This document shows, piece by piece, positions 35,940-49,400 of a stretch of DNA of 64,000 bases. Source of the DNA: Siderastrea radians (Eukaryota > Cnidaria > Anthozoa > Scleractinia > Rhizangiidae); NCBI GenBank assembly GCA_964017195.1, contig OZ024887.1:61984811-62048810 (forward strand), read 5' to 3'. The stretch's first letter is position 1, and each line of letters begins with the position of its first letter. The notes beneath the pieces are model-generated. The model was given only the letters and a program-made list of their open reading frames with translations, was not told the DNA's origin and made no database searches. Made by a program: the position numbers and the translations under genes.

Positions 35940-36215
35940 TCTACATGTACAGAATAAAAAAATTTCAATTTCTGTCGTTTTTTGATAATTTCAAAATTGG
36001 CCGTAAAATCCAAGATGGTGACCAAGATGGCGGCCATTTTTGGATGACGTCAGAGCCCCCAGCAGTGCCGCAACCCATAATAAATACTTCATCTTGTAGA
36101 GCACATCACAGGCTTTCTACTAAAGTTCAAACCTTTTCCAAATGTTGTAACACAACAAAAACCTAGGGGGGGTCCATCAACCCTCCCTTGTACCACGGTG
36201 GGGGTGTGGCTTTGC
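35940..36215. repeat. Relative of the TTAA element at 44591-45087
   Basis: Shares AAAATCCAAGATGG, GGCGGCCAT, TGACGTCA, AGAGCACATCACAGGCTTT and TTGTACCACGGTGGGGG with 44800-45075, same orientation. Terminal sequences are not preserved. Confidence 0.7.
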
Positions 36216-37416
<1,201 letters not shown>

Positions 37417-37674
37417 TAGCCTCCCACGCAGTCGTTTTTAGGAGACTCGTATTTCATTCCCCCCCCCCCCCACAAACGCCTGCTTACCCGAGATCAACAT
37501 TCCTTTCCCATTGTTGTATTTGCGTGGCAATCCGACCAATAAACAGTGTGGTATTGTCTTACAATGACCAATCAGAATAAGTGTTGTAAATGTCCCACGA
37601 ATTCTTCATGAGAGATGCGGGCGCTGTGAAGTTGGAATATAGCACTTATTTCACTTATAGCATGGCGCGTTACG

Positions 37675-37926
37675 ATGGCTGAAACACCGAAAAAAATTAT
37701 TGAATGTAAATACGAGTACTTTTTGTGCGACACTTTGACTCAGTCATCTGCTGGGAGGGTTACAATTTTCGGGAAAAGTGCAGTTGATCTCCCTCGCTTG
37801 ATCGAGACGGCAATCTGTGAAAATATCAGCAAATATCACAACTCTGGATCCGAACTATTTATTTGCAACGCTAAATGCTTCAAGAGATTTCAGCGACTAG
37901 AAAGAGCAAAGAAGAATTTGGACTGA
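37675..37926 (+). CDS. ORF stub, left arm of the TIR element (Cys-containing protein)
   Basis: 83 codons beginning MAETPKKIIECKYEYFLC and ending in a Lys/Arg-rich segment after CNAKCFKRF. The CxxxC spacing hints at metal binding, but no family is certain. The frame is cut by a stop, and an overlapping frame continues plausibly for about 30 codons. Confidence 0.45.
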   Translation: MAETPKKIIECKYEYFLCDTLTQSSAGRVTIFGKSAVDLPRLIETAICENISKYHNSGSELFICNAKCFKRFQRLERAKKNLD

Positions 37927-38135
37927 GCATCAAAGAGGAGATCTGTGGGATTTACCAATCCATAAATCGAAAGGAAAAACGGCAAAGAGCCGATCAAGTT
38001 GTTGTCTGAGATCGGAGACGAAAACATCACACATTTGACAACAACAAAGCGAGCTTCAGCGTCGAAATCACTCAAGTTTACTGACTCATCGACAAGTTCA
38101 ACCACTGCCGAATACGTCGCTACCACTTGTACTTC

Positions 38136-38384
38136 TTATAGTCGTCCAGCTGTATTTTTCGGAAATCCTTTGGCATGGGCATTGCCACAGTACTCGGGTG
38201 CTGAACTCGTGAGACAAGCGTTTAGCACTCCACTCTCCACATCAACTCGTTTCCACACGAAGATATCGCTTTTTCCCTTCACAAATTCGGAGATTGCTTT
38301 CATCTGGAACTCATTTAACCGAGAAATCTTGAACTTAGAGCACACGGTGCTAACAGCTCTATCGAGATCATTTGTCTCCGCCAT
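38136..38384 (-). pseudogene. RecQ-like helicase N-terminal stub, right arm of the TIR element
   Basis: It reads LNEFQMKAISEFVKGKSDIF, the Q-motif and start of motif I of RecQ-type SF2 helicases. The sequence after KGKSDIFVW is unrelated, so the Walker A lysine and all later motifs are lost. Opposite orientation to 37675-37926. Confidence 0.55.
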
Positions 38385-39163
38385 GCTGTTTTATCTTGTT
38401 CATCTCCATTCTCGCGAAAAGCGTCCTGCGGTCAAGGTCAACCTACCGGACGTGAGTATATTCAATGTGATTGGCTAAGCGGCGGAAAGGAATGTCGAAC
38501 TCCGGTAAGCAGGCGTTTGTGGGGGGAGTGAAATACAACTCTTCTAAAAACGACTGCGTGGGAGGCTAGATAATGAGTTACCGATGTCAGAAATGCAAAA
38601 AAAAAATGGGGGATCACCGACTTCGTTTTCGAAATAAAGCGCGTGGAAAACTACCCAATTTTGACACACCAGTCCTCGTAACGTGACATGGCCTCAGTGC
38701 TTGTTAGTTGACTAAAATTAAAAATGATTCGCTACAGGTCGAGCGCCCAGTGAAAACGCACCTTCTTTTTATTTGTCTGCAAAAGAAAAGTCTTCATGTT
38801 TTGTGCCGAGTTATATAGAAGAAAACAGCCTTACCAACGCACTCCTTGTTCTTGTTCGTGACGAATTCTATTGGGCATTCATGAACACATTTTGGCGTAA
38901 CGCCAGGCATTTTGACAACCCGACACTTGTGACACTTTGTGGCATCGTGGGGTGCTTTGCAACCTAAAAAGTGCAATACAAAGTGACCTTAGAAGTTATC
39001 CTAGGAAGGAAATTGTATGATAACAATATGGGGGTGTTTGGGTAGACTTGTATACCAGTCGCATTTTGTACCAACACGCATTTCTTATCACGAACTAGCA
39101 CAGGTAAGATGAACGTTTATTCGTTTGTCTCACGATGGAATCGCTTTGAGTTGTTGATCGCGA

Positions 39164-39196
39164 CGTTTCGACTGCAATACTGCTAGTCTTCATCAG
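39164..39196 (-). ncRNA. Hammerhead-ribozyme-like motif in left terminal repeat
   Basis: Reverse-complement copy of the motif at 40625-40660: CTGATGA at 39196-39190 and GAAAC at 39169-39165, with the same GACT/AGTC stem. Confidence 0.5.
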
Positions 39197-39213
39197 GCGA
39201 TGAGGTCGATTGT

Positions 39214-39687
39214 TTACGTGTCGCTATTTGTAGCACGATGGCTCGCTGCTATTGGTGCATTTCGATCCTCATTATTATTCCGACTATTAGATGTTGCTCC
39301 CTCACAGGTCCGCTTTGTGGTTGGTCGGCTGTTGTGCTTTCTGATCGTAGGTATCCAAGCTTCAGGAATTTTGATTCCACTATCTCTATTGATGTTATTA
39401 GGATGAAGTCTTATATGGATAGCCTCTTTGACCCTACGTGTGTACCAGTGAGGGTCACGATCAATAAACTTAACTTCTTTCCAAATAGGAAGATACCCCG
39501 TTTCGTTAGCGTGCTCCAAAACTGCGGAGGTTTGCGTACGAGCAAGCCGTATAGCTCTGTCGTGTTCTTTAATCCTGTCTTGCATCGCTCTCCCTGTTTC
39601 CCCGATGTATACTTTGCCGCACTCACGTGGAATTTTATAGACGACACCATCTTGTTTAGTTGGTTCGCGGGCGTTTTTCGGTCGCAC
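39214..39687 (-). CDS. GIY-YIG endonuclease domain of the Penelope-like element
   Basis: The open frame contains VVYKIPRECGKVYIGETGR and then DRIKEHDRAIRLA, matching GIY (here VYK) .. YIG..R...H. Its later part runs into the left terminal repeat. Confidence 0.75.
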   Translation of the reverse strand: MRPKNAREPTKQDGVVYKIPRECGKVYIGETGRAMQDRIKEHDRAIRLARTQTSAVLEHANETGYLPIWKEVKFIDRDPHWYTRRVKEAIHIRLHPNNINRDSGIKIPEAWIPTIRKHNSRPTTKRTCEGATSNSRNNNEDRNAPIAASHRATNSDT

Positions 39688-40624
39688 TAAGTGAGAGCTA
39701 GGAGTTGTGTCTTACTTGAAGACGGTGCGTACGCTTTGTTGTTGTAGGCAGCGACGAAGAACCTCTGATACACCTTTTATGTAGGGTAGAACCGCAGTGT
39801 ATTTAAATTCCTGCGTAGGTTCTCTGTTGGCTGTTGGTCTTGTTGTCTTTGTGAGCTTTCGTACAAATGAAGAAGGATATCCGTCCGACAACAAGTACCG
39901 ATGATAAATGTTTCTTTTCTTCAGAGATAGCTGATGGTTTTGATGTGAGGTGTTTGGCTCGGTCGTATAGACACTTAACAATACCACGTTTCTTTGACTG
40001 AGGATGGTGTGAATCATAGGCTAGGTATTGGTCAGTGTGGGTGGGCTTTCTGTAAACAGTGGTGGTGAGAAGACCTTTTGAATCCTTTGAAAGAGGATAG
40101 TGTTATCTTTCTCGATTTCCATGGTAAAACGAATAGTAGGCTGTTGACTGTTTAGATGTTGTAAAAAGCCGTCTACGTAGTCTTTACCTAAGACTGTAAA
40201 CGTGTCATCTACATATCGCTTCCAGATCTTAGGTTTATAGGTCGCTGTTGCTATCGCTTGTTCCTCAAACTCTTCCATGTAAAGGTTAGCAATAACCGCG
40301 GAGACTCAAGACCGCGGGCTCCCCATGGCTGCTCCGTCTTTCTGTTCGTAAATCGACCCGTTGTATTGGAAATACGTGGATCTTAAGACAAAGTTTAAAG
40401 GGTCGGCAATTTGTGTAGGTGTAAGGTTTGTGCGGTCGGCAAGACCGGGATCGTTCTCTAGTTTGCATAATGCGGCCTTTACGGCACCCTCGATCGGCAA
40501 CCACAAAGCGGACCTGTGTGGAAGCAACATCTAATAGTCGGAATAATAATGAGGATCGAAATGCACTAATAGCAGCAAACCATCATGCTACAAATAGCGA
40601 CACGTAAACAATCGACCCCATCGC

Positions 40625-40660
40625 CTGATGAAGACTAGCAGTATTGAAGTCGAAACGTCG
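40625..40660 (+). ncRNA. Hammerhead-ribozyme-like motif in right terminal repeat
   Basis: CTGATGA, then a GACT..AGTC stem-loop, then GAAAC: the core order of a hammerhead ribozyme (CUGANGA, stem II, GAAA). Penelope-like terminal repeats are known to carry such motifs. Stems I and III were not fully resolved. Confidence 0.5.
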
Positions 40661-40945
40661 CGATCAACAACTCAAAGCGATTCCATCGTGAGACAAACGA
40701 ATAAAACGTTCATCTTACCTATCTTACACCACGATGAACAATAAACACATCTTTACTGACATGAACTAGCATATTTCCTCCAATTTTCTCCACGGTACCT
40801 TGCAACGATTTAGTGTGTAAGCTGAAAATGTTAACCCAGTTAAGTAACTTAAAAAAGGTCACAGATGAAAAAATTGTGAAGTAGTCATATTTGACATACG
40901 TATGCATTAGTAATTTATAAAATGCTATTAAACTGTAAATGCTAC

Positions 40946-42870
40946 TACAGTTGATCCACGTCACACGTGAACGGAAACCTGAGCATGTGATCCGAGTCTT
41001 CAAATGAACAAGCGACTTTCTTTGACGTAACGGAGATCACAAAAGAAATATTGAAGATCTCATAGAAATTTGCGAAAATGGATTCTATCTTTGTAGAAGC
41101 AAGGGGTTGTGACGGGACAAATCTTTGTTTTGTCGAGAGACCGCGTAATTCTCTCGGTTCGCTTCTCGTCAGTGGTTCAAAAACGTTTTATACGTAGACT
41201 GTAGGTGAAATTATGTCAATTATGAATTTCGCCGACGCAGGATTCCTGTTTCAACCGAACGAGAACAAGCCTTGGAGCTGAACGCTTGGGTAATAACGGT
41301 AGCTCCGAAGGAAGTGGACGAAAACCAAGATACATGTGCCGTGTCAGGCAATTACTGATGACAGTTTATCCCAGTTGCGAGGTTGATTGAAGACAAAGCC
41401 GACGCTTCGTCCACAGTTAACCAAAGCGTAATATGAGAGTTGTTTGTACAGTGCTGAAACGAGTGGGTACAACATGCGAGCCAGCGAGGCATGCGAGCCA
41501 TGCGAGTCGACGTGCGGGGCATGCAAGCCATTCATGCGAGCCATGCAAGTCAACGTGCGAGGCAAGCAAGCCATTCATGCGAGCCATGCGAGTCATATAA
41601 AATAACTGTCACGTCACGACTTTAACCTGTTTCTACTTGTTTCTTTTTTATTAATGTAAACTACGAAACTAATCTTTTTAAGGGACTCTGAGGGGTCACT
41701 CCCATCTTTTTGGTCAGTAGAATCTCTATGCTTTATAGTCTACGATGGTTGTCAGTTTCCTGAAACTCTCGCAGTTTTGCCCGCCAAAGATACCGTCATC
41801 TACGCAGGGTATTACATTTCGATTACATTGACAGCTGGATGGCGCATTTTTTTAAGCCCTGATGCCAATATACAAATTCTCCTTCCGGTCTCTAAACGTT
41901 TCCTGTAGCCTATGACTAATTTAGAGAATTCGCTTCAAATTGAAGACAATTTCTCTTTCGTGGTCACTTCCTTTACTCTCACAACTCTGGGGAGAAATTT
42001 GATTGTGACTGGTGGGATTTAAGGGTTTAAAACATCTGTAAAATTTATTAAACAAATTAGCGTCCCCAATGTTGCTTTCATGGCAATGCTGTTGGTATGT
42101 CATTAAAGTCGGTCGATGCGACGTCTATGTCAAAGCCAGTAGGTGACAAGCCGTCGATCGCATCGACCGTTAAACAGAATATCGCCCAAAACGGCCTTCA
42201 GAAGCTCAGAAAAGTGATAAAGACACAGCAAAAACACAACAGGTACGGTTTTCAAAACTTTGTTTTGATTTATAGGTATTTTCCACGGAAAACTGCCGAT
42301 TATTTACAATCGAATTTCAGCTCCATACAAACTCTCGTATTACGCTTTGGTGACCTGTGCTTCGTCTATATTTGCATATCCTATCGCTTAACAATCTTTC
42401 GTGATTTTCCCGCCCACATATGGTGGGTTTCGCTAGTTTGAACAATTCAATAGATTCTAGAACGTCGTCTGAAAGTTTAGAAGGATAACTTCGTCCACCT
42501 TGACTGAACGCTTCACACGTAACGAACGTTTTATGATGTCGAATGATACAATAAACAGCGCCAGGAACTGCACAAGCTGCTGTGGAGATCGCTGTCGGTC
42601 GTTCTCCAGTCAAATAACGATCAATTATTCGTCTTCCCGTTTTCTTGTGGAGAAGCCTACCTGGCCTGTTCTTCCGACCTAAGGCATTAACACAAGCAGG
42701 TCTGTACATTTCGAAAAATCCGTGACGGATTCGGAATATCCTTTCGATTTTCGAAATCCCTCTCTGATTCTCAGAGAACACAAAGTGAATTCCCAAATAT
42801 GGAGAACGTGACTCGTCACATTGTTTTGAATTTTAGAGTTTCCGTTCACGCGTGACGTGGATCAACTGTA
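40946..42870. mobile_element. Tc1/mariner-like element, about 1.9 kb
   Basis: The ends are a near-perfect inverted repeat of about 33 bp (TACAGTTGATCCACGTCAC left, GTGACGTGGATCAACTGTA right), with TA at each outer edge as for Tc1/mariner elements. It contains an HTH-type reading frame at the right end. A catalytic DDE domain was not found, so it is probably defective. Confidence 0.65.
42317..42796 (-). pseudogene. Transposase N-terminal helix-turn-helix region
   Basis: Contains TGRRIIDRYLTGERPTAIST and GGRSYPSKLSDDVLESIELF, the layout of the DNA-binding N-terminus of IS630/Tc1-like transposases. It ends without a catalytic domain. Its orientation, reading inward from the right terminal repeat, fits the element around it. 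Confidence 0.5.
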
Positions 42871-43831
42871 ATTCTAAAGTGGAAACGCAGTAAGCTGATA
42901 CAGCTAGTTCACAGGCTCTCCACTGAATAATCATAAACAAATAACAAATTAAAACATAGCATGACTAAAACCCCTAACTGGCTTTTTTGCTTGTTTGTTT
43001 GTTTGCTTTAATGTGGTCCCATGCTCGTATTAAACTGACAGCAATTTACTTACATCTTAAAACTGTTAAAAGGGCAGTGTCACGGGGATTTTACTCGCCT
43101 TTATAGCTCTTTGAAAAAACAGTCACATTTACATGAAGGAAAATCTAAAAACATGGTCAATTTCCTGTTCAGACACCGCACTGATTCAGTACGTAAAAGT
43201 TGTCCCTAAATTTCATCGATAATCATAAAGTTACTGATAATTTTCCAGTAATAATAGGCGATATAATTATTTTCTCTCATTTTCTTTTCAATCATCCCCT
43301 TCGTAACCTTTTGAAACATTTCAATGATTTTAGACAAACTGAAACGTCGCATCTTTTTGGTAATGTTATGCTATATTAATATAAGTTCTGTTATTTTTTT
43401 GTACTCTATCTAACTTTTCTGCTACACTCTGTGTTGTGCTGGGTTGTATTTTCCTGCGTTGTGTTGCGTTGCGTTGCGATTTCGTTGCAATGTGTTGTGC
43501 TGTGTCATGCTGTGTTGTGTTGTGTTGTGCTGTGCTGTCCTGTGGTGTGCTGTGTTATTGTGTCGTATTGGATTGCGTTGCTTTCTTCTGTGTGTGGTTC
43601 TGTAAGGAATCTACTGGTGTTGTATGAACTCACACATGTATCAAATAATTATTTTCCTCAAATCTGGGTGCAAGCTAATATAGACGCCTTAAAGACTAAC
43701 CTATATCACTACTGAACATGAACCTATTTTTTCTTTCCAAGCTGTCCTATCATTTTTTATGACACTCAACGAAGATTGTAGGCTTCTTGAGATAACAAAT
43801 GTCCGGATTCTCCTAAACTCACACTAGTGTA
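42871..43831. repeat. Gene-free stretch with TGTGTTG-type low-complexity DNA
   Basis: 43428-43580 is a degenerate TGTTG/TGCTG repeat. The rest shows no feature. Confidence 0.6.
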
Positions 43832-43887
43832 TCACGCTTTGTAACATAAACCACGCGCGTCAATTGTTCTCTTTCTGAAATACAAAC

Positions 43888-44263
43888 CTGCTACAGGGTC
43901 ACAGTGTCGGTGACAATTCTTTGCACACATATTCTCAATGGCGTCTTTCACAGTATCTCCTTTGCACTGGACTGTAGTTTGGTAGTGCGATACGATGCGA
44001 GCATCCATGATGATTACCGGATCGTCCTTGTTTCCAAAGGCGTAAAATCTGATGTCCAAGTTCCTGTTGTTGTCAATCATGTTGAGGTACACATTTCCAC
44101 CATCCTTAGTGCCTATGTTCTTACCGTACTCAATCAACGTATTTTGACCAGAAATTGTGATGCAAACAAAATACGATTCGAAAAGAACGCTTCCCCCAAT
44201 AGCCACAGCGTCTACAGATGTAACGGTCGCTGTAGTCTTTGAGGATGGTGATGCCGTGTTTCC
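43888..44263 (-). CDS. Exon of a secreted protein, probably downstream exon of the MACPF gene
   Basis: It starts after TGTTTTAG with a Ser/Thr-rich linker (GNTASPSSKTTATVTSVD), then a folded segment with ISGQNTLIEYGKNIG, IRFYAFGNKDD and four Cys near the end (CAKNCHRHC). It is open for 125 codons plus one base to donor G|GTTTGT; read through, it would stop at 43832. It enters in phase 0, whereas the previous exon leaves in phase 2. One missing base in the T5 run just before that exon's end would reconcile them. The fold is unassigned. Confidence 0.5.
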
Positions 44264-44590
44264 CTAAAACAAAGGTGACGTTTCGTTTAGTTAATAAAAA
44301 TCAAGTTTGCGTGAAAAAGTGGGTATTTTATATGCTTTAAACTTGTTGGCCAAAAAATTAACTAGCTGGCCTTGGGGTTGCGTGTGACATAATGTTCGCG
44401 ATTTAAGAATTCTGATATTTTAGAAGAGATTTAGGGTGAGTTCGATATAGTCGCATTCCGTCGTATTGATTGAGAAGGCATTTTTGATCTGCAGGATCTC
44501 GCCACACAGAGATAGTTTGCACTTTTTTTGGTAATCAAAGGGAAAAATAAGCTTTTCATGCCATACTATTCCTTCTTGTCTCTAAAATAA

Positions 44591-45087
44591 TTAACCCTCC
44601 GGCGTACAAGGGGGGTGGATGCCACCCCCATAAGGTTTTTCTCGAATTTTTCAATTCCAAGACGAATTACTATCTAGACCTGCCGTTTTCAGTAGCTGTG
44701 CGCATATCCCTTAGACACATTTTGACACAAGTTCGGTGAGAATCGGTTGCTATGATTACGAAATATTAACCAAAATTAACAAAAAGCAGCATGTCCAGCA
44801 TCAAAAAATTTCTGATTTTTAACGTTTTTTGACAATATCTAATTTTTGGTAAAATCCAAGATGGCGCCCCAAATGGCGGCCATCTTGTATGACGTCACAG
44901 GCCCCCAGCAGCGCGGCCATTCATAATATGTACCTCATCTTTTAGAGCACATCACAGGCTTTATACGAAAGTTGAAATCTTTTCGAAATATTGTAGCATT
45001 ACGAAAACCCAATGGGGGTCCCATCAACCCCCCCCCCCTTGTACCACGGTGGGGGGGTGTGACTTTGCTTGTACGTCCGAGGGTTAA
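44591..45087. mobile_element. MITE with TTAA target duplication in a MACPF-gene intron
   Basis: The ends TTAACCCTCCGGCGTACAAG and TTAACCCTCGGACGTACAAG (the latter from the right end, complement) match at 18 of 20. TTAA duplications are typical of piggyBac- and Kolobok-type elements. No coding capacity. A relative lies at 35940-36215. Confidence 0.8.
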
Positions 45088-45162
45088 CATCTGGAGTGGT
45101 TTACTGAGTATCTCATTTTAGGACTAGAATCGAAACTTCTTATTGCTTCAGAGAGCATTTAC

Positions 45163-46445
45163 CTACCTTAAAAATGACAACTTTGCTTGAGAAATTTCCA
45201 CAACATAACGTGCGACAAGGTTTTTTGGAGAAGCACTAAATACCACGTAAAATGTTCCGCTTGAAGCTGCGGTAAAGTGGAGGCATTTTCCTTGCATATC
45301 TTCAAGGTCCATACGAAGAATATTGGACCACTCGGCGTGGCATGGTATGCCACTGGTGGATGGTTTCGTAGTGGGATTTAAGTTTCTTTTGTCAAGATTT
45401 GTTCCGATGACATGTTCCACCCTGGCTAAAGATATTCCTTTCAAGTCGTTAGATAGAGAAGAAAACACCTTCTTTGAAGCCGAGTAATCTTTATCGTCAA
45501 GGAACAAGGTGCCTTCTTTTTCGTTGTAGGATAACCTCAGTCCTAGTATGGACATTTTGTGCTTTCGGATATCGCTTGTTTCACCAGCAAAGCCACTGTA
45601 CAAATGAAATGTGTTTTTGTCGTCACTTGTGTACCACTTGCCATTCCTGAGTCAGAGAAACACATTTAAAAAACTTGAAATAAGTTTTGAGTCAGTTTTC
45701 GCATTCTGTTCGATCCACTATTGCCAACCATACGCACTCACGCGATCAAACACGGAATAATAACACTCAGTTGCTTCGTGTTGCAAGCTGGATTATACCC
45801 CGGCCTTGTGGGCTTCCTGTAACCGGTGTATGACCTTTCCTTACCTAAGTTTACAAGTTTGTATGCTTGTGTTTTGATAAACGTTAGGAGGTTTAGCTTC
45901 GTTGAGGTGCTGTGTTATTTCTTATACATATCATAGCATATTATTTACCTGTACCGAACATTGCGTTTCATGTTTTTCTTAATACTGAGAGCACTGTGCA
46001 ATGGACTTATGAGGTCATCCAACATGTCAAATGTCACTTGAAAGGAGGACTCGCCACTTGTCATCTCATCCCACCTGGGTGCTTCTTTCTGATCCATCCA
46101 CTTGTCCCTAGACACAGATTTTTGGGGGGGTTTTGTGGTCGACTTTTTGCTGGGACATTTTTCAAGACGGACATCCGACAAAGAAACGGGGCCCTGAAAC
46201 GAAAAGTAAAGATTCAAATAGTCAAAATGAACATCATTACAAGAAGGGTGGATAGTGCTAAGATTAAAAGCGAACGATCGACTTTGTCAGTTGCTGTATA
46301 CTGGACGGGGCATTATGTTTAAAAGAATGCGGCATACGGGAAGCCTTGACTTGGCAGAAATATGTTTTCCAAAGAAAAATGATACTGAAGTCAAGGGAAA
46401 AAACCAAGAAATTTAGCCTTTTTGTTTGCTTGTTTGTTGTTGACG

Positions 46446-46483
<38 letters not shown>

Positions 46484-49400
46484 GCTGCTGTTGTTGTTTG
46501 ATTTTGCTTTTGAATAAGAAATATATGACCAACTTGCTGCAATAAAAAAAAGACGGTACCTCCTCCATGTACATTTCAATTGCTCTTTTCAAGCTTGTCC
46601 TTTTCTCCATTATCGCTGTCTCCAAACTTTGACGGCTATCATATTCACAGTAAATTTTTTTCTTCTTTCCTTTGACGGGGTAAGTGTAATAGAACTTGCG
46701 CCCATCCTTTTCTGGCTCCAGCTCCGCTGCTTTTCCTTCGCAGCCCCAATTTACCTGAAGGCAATAATGACAAACAATCTGTAGTACATTCCTAGTCTGC
46801 TATCGCCAAGTTAGAAAAAAATCAAACGTAAAAAGTTCCTTAGACGTGAAATTTCTTGCAGACGCTTCCTAATCGGCCGCTGTTCTGTGTGTGTGTGTGC
46901 ATTTTTTTGTTCTTGGGGTTGGTTTTTGGTTTTTGGTTTTCATTTTTTGGTTTTCTTTTTGTGCGGGGAGGGATTAAGGCCTTAGACATTAATTTAAACT
47001 AAATCTGCAATGTATAATAACCTGACAACCTGGGGTATGCAGGAGATTATTAGATGGCTGAATTTCAAAAGTTTCAGTGCAGTTTAAAACAATCTTTTCT
47101 TATGTATCACCTCCAACTAAAAATTGTGTGACTGTCCTAGTATCTATTTAAACTCATTTGTAGTTTCCATATATGTAGTTTAACTATTCAAATCTTCTGA
47201 TTTCTATTCTTCTAGGGTACTGTTCGTTTTGCGAGTAACAAGCTATTTTTTCTTTGCTGTGGCATTTGCAGAAAGAGATTGGACGGTTCAGTAATGCAAT
47301 AAAAACAAACCTTCTCACTTGGAAACAAGTCATTCGCGCGAAAATTCACCAATTCCGTAATGGAACCCATCAGAAAACTATACGCCTTCGGGTATCGAGG
47401 AATCGACTGCAGCCATTCTTTAAATTCCGTCTCAAAATGTTGGAGAGTAAACATCAGAGAGAATGGACGCAATATCCTGGCTTCCTCCTTTTGCTTCGAC
47501 CTCCGTGGATGTTGTTTTTGTTTGTTGTCTGAATGACGTGCCTCCTTTTTTTTCGTATTTGGCGCCAACACTTGCAAATAGGCTTTTGTATTCAAATTCC
47601 ATCTTCTGAGAAAACTGGGTCTTTGTTCCCGCATCTTTGGCGTCCATTCTCTTTCGTATTTCTAGTTGTCCGCCAAACCTCGCTGACTTTATGTAATGAG
47701 TTCCCCATCTTTGAATGAAGTTTTCTGTTTTATAGTGGAACCAAATAATGTTAACGTACATGCATATACACCTCTACTTTATAATCCTTCTTATGTGCTT
47801 CTTTTAAATCTCCGTAAGCACAAGCTGACTCCCGCTTCCCAATGTGCGCAGGTCAAACTCAACTCATCATAGGAGGTGCTGTTAACGAACATGTATATGC
47901 CTGCACTTATGCTTATGACAATAGTTCTTTTGTGCCTCTCTTAAATCTTCGTAAACACAAACTGATTCCCGCTCCCCGACGCGAGAACACGGTCAAACTT
48001 AGCTCATTACAGCACGTGTTGCTTTCACAAAAATGACCGTGTTATCTTAATGGTTCACGCTTCAGAAAAGCTAAATCGAAATTATAGCTTGTTTCAAAAT
48101 CCGTTTTTTTTTTTCTTTTGCTAGAAGTGTCACTCTTATAAAGGCCTTTAACGATTACGTCGACGGTTAAAAGATATAATGACTTGTAACCCACTTAATT
48201 GTACTTACGGAATTTTATCGGGGCTCCTGCATCAAAATAGGACTTTGGGAGATTCATAAATTCCCGCAAAAATGCCAAGCTCAAATCGTCAGGCTTTACT
48301 TCGTCCATGAAAATTTCATACCTGTTTTTCAGCAATAATAACAACAACGCCATTAGTTAGCTTTCTCTTGCTTTTTTATAGAGTACTGACATAATATCCT
48401 GAATATAAGGATGGATGGAGGGACCGATGGATGGATGGATGGATGGAGGGACCGATGGATGGATGGATGGATGGATGGATGGATGGATGGATGGATGGAT
48501 GGATGGATGGATGGATGGATGGATGGATGGATGGATGGATGGATGGATGGATGGATAGATAGATAGAAAGAAAACTTTATTTATCCACGGTGGTTTTGTC
48601 AAAATTACAATAGTATCTTTGGTTTACACAAAAGCCGTGCAATATTTACAAATAGTGTTTTAAAATGCTAAACTAACTAATCTTAAGTTTCATGTATTAC
48701 AATTTTTTAAAAATAGAAAATATATATGTATTTAAAAATCGATATAGAGGTTGAGAGATTTGAGCTTGTTTTAAAGGATTCGAGCGACCGTTCACATTTC
48801 AGATCATTTGGAAGCGAATTCCAAATTTCGCCCCAGTGAAGGCGAAACTGTTTCTGTAATAGTCGGTTCTGGCTCTCGGTAAAGCGATCTCTTCTCTTGA
48901 TGTTCGAAGGTTATAACATGACGTGCCAATGTTCTTTGAGAACATATCCTTTCAGTAAACTGGTGTCATACCGTTAATAATTTTAAACATCATCAGAGCT
49001 TTCTGTTTATTTCTTCTCTCCTTATGGTTTGACCATACGAGTTTTTCTAACATGTCTTTTGTAGGTGCCATGTAATGTGAGCCTGTGATAATTCGTACTG
49101 CGCGATTTTGTAACTTTTGGAGTTTTTCGGCCAGCCCTCACTAATGCCGTTTCAAACAATACTACAATAAATGTAAAGAAGATCCTCGCAGTTATTAACG
49201 CAACTTATGCAGTTGCGAAAAGAAAGCCTGAAAAAATCAGGCTTGCCGGGACTCGAACCCTGACCTCTGCGATACCGGTGCAGCGCTCTAACCAATTGAG
49301 CTAACAAGCCAACTGGGAGCTGGTCATTAAATTGGTTCGTAATATACCCGGGAAAGATGAAGATGAAATTGTGAATATATGAAACTCATATATTTGAACT

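Larger units (their letters stand above)
37417..38568. mobile_element. 1.15-kb TIR element carrying two opposed ORF stubs
   Basis: The ends are long inverted repeats of about 92 bp (37417-37508 and 38478-38568), beginning TAGCCTCCCACGCAGTCG. The flanks GATAACGAG and GATAATGAG differ at one of nine positions and could be a target duplication. Two reading frames start near opposite ends and point inward, suggesting an internal-deletion derivative of a larger transposon. Confidence 0.8.
39096..40725 (-). mobile_element. Penelope-like retroelement (broken) with inverted terminal repeats
   Basis: About 230 bp at 39096-39325 recurs in reverse complement at 40496-40725. Between them, reading leftward, lie reverse transcriptase pieces (NGSIYEQKDGAAMGSP; KIWKRYVDDTFTVLG with the catalytic YVDD; RFTMEIEKDN) and a GIY-YIG endonuclease. 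A 9-nt insertion carrying TGA interrupts the frame just after GSP (about 40305-40315), and further frameshifts separate the pieces. This is the Penelope-like gene order; the 5' part of the RT is missing. Confidence 0.85.

Noticed and set aside
41344..41574. Exon supplying the first half of the LamG-like domain
   Set aside because: The frame lies inside the Tc1-like element and shows no LamG pattern or matching splice phase.
49241..49310. Functional tRNA gene
   Set aside because: A and B boxes are present, but the stems mismatch, the base before the anticodon is not T, and the sequence is part of a SINE with flanking direct repeat.
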